NCBI GenBank assembly: GCA_031283505.1
Contig: JAITBO010000201.1
Location: 1 to 8,601, forward strand
Length of the DNA stretch: 8,601 nt
Origin: Treponema sp.
GTDB taxonomy: Bacteria; Spirochaetota; Spirochaetia; Treponematales; Breznakiellaceae
Reading direction: 5' to 3'
Below, piece after piece: positions 6,074 through 8,601 of the stretch. Position numbers and translations under genes: made by a program. Position 1 is the stretch's first letter. Each line of letters begins with the position of its first letter. The notes beneath the pieces are model-generated. The model was not told where the DNA came from. It was given only the letters and a program-made list of their open reading frames with translations, and did no database searches.

Positions 6074-6079
6074 ATTATA
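6074..6079 (-). promoter_or_regulatory. Candidate -10 box for a ppiC leader transcript
   Basis: The minus strand has a perfect TATAAT (plus-strand ATTATA) in AT-rich DNA about 145 bases before the ppiC start. The best -35 at standard spacing is poor (TTACCT-like, near 6099-6104), so this is a tentative promoter. A start near 6067 would give a leader that includes the hairpin at 5945-5972. Confidence 0.35.
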
Positions 6080-6151
6080 TAACAAAACCTGGGAAGAAAG
6101 GTAACAATAATAATCACATTTTTGGGCGAATTTCATTAACCGTTGAGCCAC

Positions 6152-6289
6152 TTTCAAAACTAACCGGGTTTTGAAACTGGTTCTTGTAGTTTTTCAGGCT
6201 TTCAGCCTTACAAAACTGCGAATTTCAAGGTTGCTTTTCCAAAACTGAAGTTTAGGGAAAGCCTCGTTAGTTACATTTTTTGCAACCTT
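6152..6289. repeat. Cluster of consecutive stem-loops upstream of the acyl-CoA synthetase
   Basis: Three foldable units follow each other. (1) TTTCAAAAC (6152-6160) with GTTTTGAAA (6168-6176), 9 bp perfect. (2) GTTTT (6189-6193) with AAAAC (6212-6216), enclosing AGGC/GCCT (6196-6199 with 6205-6208). (3) AAGGTTGC (6227-6234) with GCAACCTT (6282-6289), 8 bp perfect, enclosing TTTCC/GGAAA (6236-6240 with 6256-6260) and AAAC/GTTT (6242-6245 with 6250-6253). It could be a structured 5' leader of the downstream gene or a dispersed palindromic repeat. I do not recognise a named RNA family. Confidence 0.45.
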
Positions 6290-6327
6290 TCAGTTCTTTT
6301 CCGGTCAAATAAACAGGAAAAAGGAAC

Positions 6328-7956
6328 ATGATACATCTTAAGAGTTTGACTCTTCCGGTCTTGGCGCTGGAGGCGGCTGCGCGGTATAAAAAACGCACGG
6401 CTTTTGGGGTATTCGGGGACAGAAATATCCATAACAGAATCAGCTACAATGAATTCGGTCGCCTAATCCGGCTTTTTGCCTACAGACTCCGGGAAATAAA
6501 CATAACCCCCGGGGACAGAGTGATGCTCCTGTCGGAAAACCGCCCTGAATGGCCCATTGCCTATTTCGGCATAGCTCTGACCGGGGCCGTTTCGGTTCCA
6601 ATTCTGACGGACTTCTCCGCCGAACAGATAGGGAATATCGCCGCCCATGCGGGAATATCCGCCGTCTGCCTTACCGGGAAGACCGCTCCAAAAACAAGCG
6701 GAATGAAAATGGTTCCGGTTATCAACTTCGACCGGTTTGAGCAATTCCTGCGGTCTACAGATCAAGACGAAGCCGCTATTGCGGAAGGCCGCTTCCCGAA
6801 GGTAATGGAAGACGATCTGGCATCAATTATCTATACCTCGGGTACCACCGGCCAGAGCAAAGGAGTGATGCTTTCCCACCGCAACATGGTCTACACCGCA
6901 ACGGCCACTCGATCCATTTTTAAGATTTACCCCAGGGATCGCTTTCTGTCCCTGGTGACTTTGGCTCATGTCTTTGAATGTACTATGGGTATGCTGATCG
7001 CCGTGATGAGCGGGGCTTCCACCACCTATCTGAACGGACCTCCGGCTCCCGCAGTGCTGCTCCCGGCGGCCCAGGCCATACACCCCACAGTCATGCTCAC
7101 AGTCCCCCTCATCATCGAGAAGCTTTATCGTAGCCACATTGAACCGGCCCTTAAAGCCAACCCCCTGTATCGCTTTCCCCTGACCCGGCCCCTTGCCTTA
7201 GCTGCGGCAGGCCGGAAGTTCATGAGCATCTTCGGCGGGGCTGTCAGGTTTTTCAGCATAGGCGGGGCCGCCCTGTCCGAAGATGTAGAACGCTTCCTCA
7301 GAAAGGTACAGTTTCCCTACGCCCTGGGGTATGGAATGACCGAAGCAGCCCCCCTTCTGGCGGGTACCGCTCCCTTCAAGTCTCCTCTCTCGTCCGCAGG
7401 CCGGGTCCTCAAGGGGGTATCCCTGCGTATTGTGGATGGCGAAATTCAGACCAAAGGTCCCAACATCATGTCCGGTTACTACCGGGATGAAAAGCGTACC
7501 CTTGAATCTTTTACTTCCGACGGCTGGTTCAAAACCGGCGACCTGGGAGTATTTGACAAACGGGGTTACCTCTACATCAAGGGCCGCCTCAAGGCAATGA
7601 TTCTGGGTCCTTCGGGGGAGAACATCTACCCTGAAGAAATCGAAAGCCTCCTCTACAGTTCGGAAATCGTAGAGGACGCCCTGGTCTACCCTGGTGAAAG
7701 GGGGGAACTCGTGGCTCTCATCGTGTTAAGTGAAAAAGCCAAGACCATGTTGGCCGTCATCGGGGACGCCCTGGACTCGGCGGGCAGCGCATTGGGTTCC
7801 GCGCTTTTGGATCTGAAAAAAGCGGTGAACAAGCGCTTGGCTTCATTCTCCCGCATAAGCCGCATAGAAATACGAATCGAACCTTTCGAGAAGACGGCCA
7901 CCCGGAAGATCAAGCGGTTTCTTTACTCCAAACGGAATACGACATTTCTTAGATGA
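6328..7956 (+). CDS. AMP-forming acyl-CoA synthetase (long-chain fatty acid--CoA ligase type)
   Basis: The enzyme activates a carboxylic acid with ATP to an acyl-AMP and transfers the acyl group to CoA. The 542-residue product has the ANL-superfamily motifs in order: YTSGTTGQSKGVMLSH (169-184, phosphate loop), YGMTEAAPLL (335-344), GWFKTGDLGVFD (399-410), YIKGRLK (416-422) and ENIYPEEIE (431-439). A C-terminal catalytic Lys stands in TATRKIKRF (K527). The whole pattern is closest to long-chain (FadD-like) synthetases, though slightly short, and the chain-length preference cannot be read from sequence. AAGGA and an earlier CAGGAAA precede the ATG. No membrane segment is clear. It is probably a single-gene unit. 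A truncated IS630 gene abuts its stop codon. O-succinylbenzoate or other ANL ligases are less likely alternatives. Confidence 0.92.
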   Translation: MIHLKSLTLPVLALEAAARYKKRTAFGVFGDRNIHNRISYNEFGRLIRLFAYRLREINITPGDRVMLLSENRPEWPIAYFGIALTGAVSVPILTDFSAEQIGNIAAHAGISAVCLTGKTAPKTSGMKMVPVINFDRFEQFLRSTDQDEAAIAEGRFPKVMEDDLASIIYTSGTTGQSKGVMLSHRNMVYTATATRSIFKIYPRDRFLSLVTLAHVFECTMGMLIAVMSGASTTYLNGPPAPAVLLPAAQAIHPTVMLTVPLIIEKLYRSHIEPALKANPLYRFPLTRPLALAAAGRKFMSIFGGAVRFFSIGGAALSEDVERFLRKVQFPYALGYGMTEAAPLLAGTAPFKSPLSSAGRVLKGVSLRIVDGEIQTKGPNIMSGYYRDEKRTLESFTSDGWFKTGDLGVFDKRGYLYIKGRLKAMILGPSGENIYPEEIESLLYSSEIVEDALVYPGERGELVALIVLSEKAKTMLAVIGDALDSAGSALGSALLDLKKAVNKRLASFSRISRIEIRIEPFEKTATRKIKRFLYSKRNTTFLR

Positions 7957-8223
7957 CCCTCGGGTATAAGGTTGTAAAAAGATGTTGAGGTCTACCGCCG
8001 TTTCAAAATCCTTTTTCACATTCTGAATGGTCTGGCTGCTTACCCCGATACGGTGTACGATGTCCGTTTCGGCATCCGGTTTCCGGGCGCCCGAGGTATC
8101 CAGGGCAAGGATGATGGCCGCCCGCTTAACTAATTTGACGCTCCGTTCCCCGGCTTTCGTAAATACTTCCAGTTCATGTCGTTTTTCCGAGGTGAGCGTT
8201 ATGTTCCGCTTGGTTCGTATCAT
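7843..8223 (-). pseudogene. Truncated IS630-family transposase, N-terminal part
   Basis: Only the first ~84 residues are transposase-like: MIRTKRNITLTSEKRHELEV, then a helical segment with KRAAIILALDTSG. A helix-turn-helix follows at about residues 52-73 (DIVHRIGVSSQTIQNVKKDF), ending at NIFLQ (about position 7972). This is the DNA-binding N-terminus of IS630-type transposases; the DDE catalytic domain is missing. Beyond 7972 the frame runs antisense through the 3' end of the acyl-CoA synthetase gene by chance, to a stop at 7843. The start codon at 8223 has a GGGAGG ribosome binding site (plus-strand 8233-8238) at nine bases. The element was therefore cut off within 16 bases of the synthetase stop. 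It is different in sequence from the IS630-type gene that starts at 8359. Confidence 0.75.
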
Positions 8224-8227
8224 TAGT

Positions 8228-8249
8228 AGTATCCTCCCACGAGAATACT
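8228..8249 (-). promoter_or_regulatory. Hairpin covering the ribosome binding site of the truncated IS630 gene
   Basis: In the minus-strand transcript AGTATTCTC (8249-8241) pairs with GAGGATACT (8236-8228) across a four-base GTGG loop. The stem is nine pairs, eight Watson-Crick and one U-G. On the plus strand the same position is a C-A mismatch, so the fold suits minus-strand RNA. The Shine-Dalgarno GGGAGG lies in the loop and 3' arm. Confidence 0.55.
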
Positions 8250-8301
8250 CCCATTTCCTTCACTGTCTGTACAGTTTTAGTTGTTACGATGTACTAGTAG
8301 G

Positions 8302-8329
8302 TTGGCAAGACTAAAAAAAGTGGTATAAA
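8302..8329 (+). promoter_or_regulatory. Promoter of the right-hand IS630 transposase
   Basis: TTGGCA (8302-8307, 5 of 6) and TATAAA (8324-8329, 5 of 6) are separated by 16 bp; TAAAAT at 8326-8331 with 18 bp is an alternative -10. Either places the transcription start at about 8336-8338, upstream of the transposase ATG and at the end of the left arm of the hairpin below. Confidence 0.55.
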
Positions 8330-8354
8330 ATACCCTTACTCAGGGGAGGGTATT
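8329..8354 (+). promoter_or_regulatory. Hairpin covering the ribosome binding site of the right-hand IS630 gene
   Basis: AATACCCT (8329-8336) pairs perfectly with AGGGTATT (8347-8354) around a ten-base loop. The Shine-Dalgarno GGGGAGGG (8343-8350) lies in the loop and the 3' arm, eight bases before the ATG at 8359. A full-length hairpin would hinder translation. Confidence 0.6.
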
Positions 8355-8358
8355 AGAG

Positions 8359-8601
8359 ATGAGAGGAAAGACCTATCGGGTACATTTGACTGAGGATGAA
8401 CAACAGCGGATTGAAGATATCATAACCAAGGGCGTCCATCCGGCGCGGCAAATAACCCGCGCCCACCTACTGCTCTTATTGTATGAAGGGACAGGCCAGG
8501 GGGGAAAGCCGGTTGAGGTACCGGACCAAAGGGACATTGCGAACCAGTGCCGGTGTACCACCAGCCTGGTGTATACCGTCAGTAAGCAGTATGTAAAAGA
8601 A
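8359..8601 (+). CDS. IS630-family transposase, N-terminal part (runs off the window)
   Basis: The frame is open to the window end and gives 81 residues: MRGKTYRVHLTEDEQQRIED, a helical segment with ARQITRAHLLLLLYEG, and the beginning of a helix-turn-helix (DQRDIANQCRCTTSLVYTVSKQYV, about 56-79). The pattern LTEDE.QR.E..I..G..PARQI.RA..LL matches the N-terminal DNA-binding domain of IS630-type transposases. The DDE catalytic domain, if intact, lies to the right of the window. Start ATG 8359 is supported by GGGGAGGG eight bases upstream. It is transcribed away from the truncated IS630 gene, with 135 bases between the two start codons. Confidence 0.8.
   Translation, partial: MRGKTYRVHLTEDEQQRIEDIITKGVHPARQITRAHLLLLLYEGTGQGGKPVEVPDQRDIANQCRCTTSLVYTVSKQYVKE

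Larger units (their letters stand above)
5973..6327. other. Intergenic region between divergent ppiC and acyl-CoA synthetase
   Basis: No credible gene lies in these 355 bases. They hold the minus-strand TATAAT box, a 10-bp direct repeat (GCGAATTTCA at 6126 and 6218), three copies of CAAAACT on the plus strand (6155, 6211, 6240) and a group of stem-loops at 6152-6289. An AAGGAGG at 5986-5992 on the plus strand has no start codon after it. The base composition is AT-richer than the flanking genes. Confidence 0.6.

Noticed and set aside
8027..8314. Plus-strand 95-residue frame opposite the truncated IS630
   Set aside because: It is antisense to a recognised transposase N-terminus, with no family features of its own.
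1..8601. CRISPR array, tRNA or rRNA genes, defence system
   Set aside because: No regularly spaced short direct repeats with unique spacers, no tRNA-like cloverleaf ends and no defence-type genes were seen on either strand.

Overview
The window looks like chromosomal DNA of a treponeme-like spirochaete with many insertion sequences, possibly a gut or termite-gut species. This rests on three things read from the sequence. A translation-factor and ribosomal-protein operon continues into ZapB/ZapA-like division genes. The left edge carries GGGV...SGN repeat proteins. The right edge and the gene-poor stretch carry IS630-type and integrase-type transposase pieces. The genus is inferred from memory of such proteins, not from a search.

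Layout. 1-951: the 3' end of a repeat-rich, probably surface-exposed beta-helix protein gene, broken by at least two and probably three frameshifts. 952-1794: gene-poor DNA with two hairpins (one a good intrinsic terminator), an inverted-repeat-bounded element of about 185 bp, a second near-perfect inverted repeat, and a short antisense remnant of an integrase-type transposase. 1795-3822: a clear promoter followed by infC, rpmI, rplT, a coiled-coil ZapB-like gene and a ZapA-family gene, all tightly spaced. 3897-5632: manA (class I mannose-6-phosphate isomerase) and a DUF188/UPF0178 gene overlapping it by ATGA. 5650-5928 (minus): a stand-alone PpiC parvulin convergent with DUF188; its leader contains an intrinsic terminator directly before the ribosome binding site. 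5973-6327: an intergenic stretch with a minus-strand TATAAT box and a run of stem-loops. 6328-7956: an AMP-forming acyl-CoA synthetase. 7957-8601: two different IS630-family transposase starts arranged head to head, one truncated against the synthetase gene and one running off the window.

How the genes work together. The central operon links translation initiation (IF-3) and two 50S proteins (L35, L20) to two small proteins likely to act at the FtsZ ring, so growth and division genes may share a transcript. ManA connects fructose-6-phosphate and mannose-6-phosphate pools. The acyl-CoA synthetase is a separate unit.

No complete new system was found. The most interesting signals are regulatory: a possible transcription attenuator in front of ppiC, and Shine-Dalgarno-sequestering hairpins in front of both IS630 transposases. 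In the right-hand copy the predicted promoter would start transcription just beyond the hairpin's left arm, the logic of fold-back inhibition known from IS10 and IS50.
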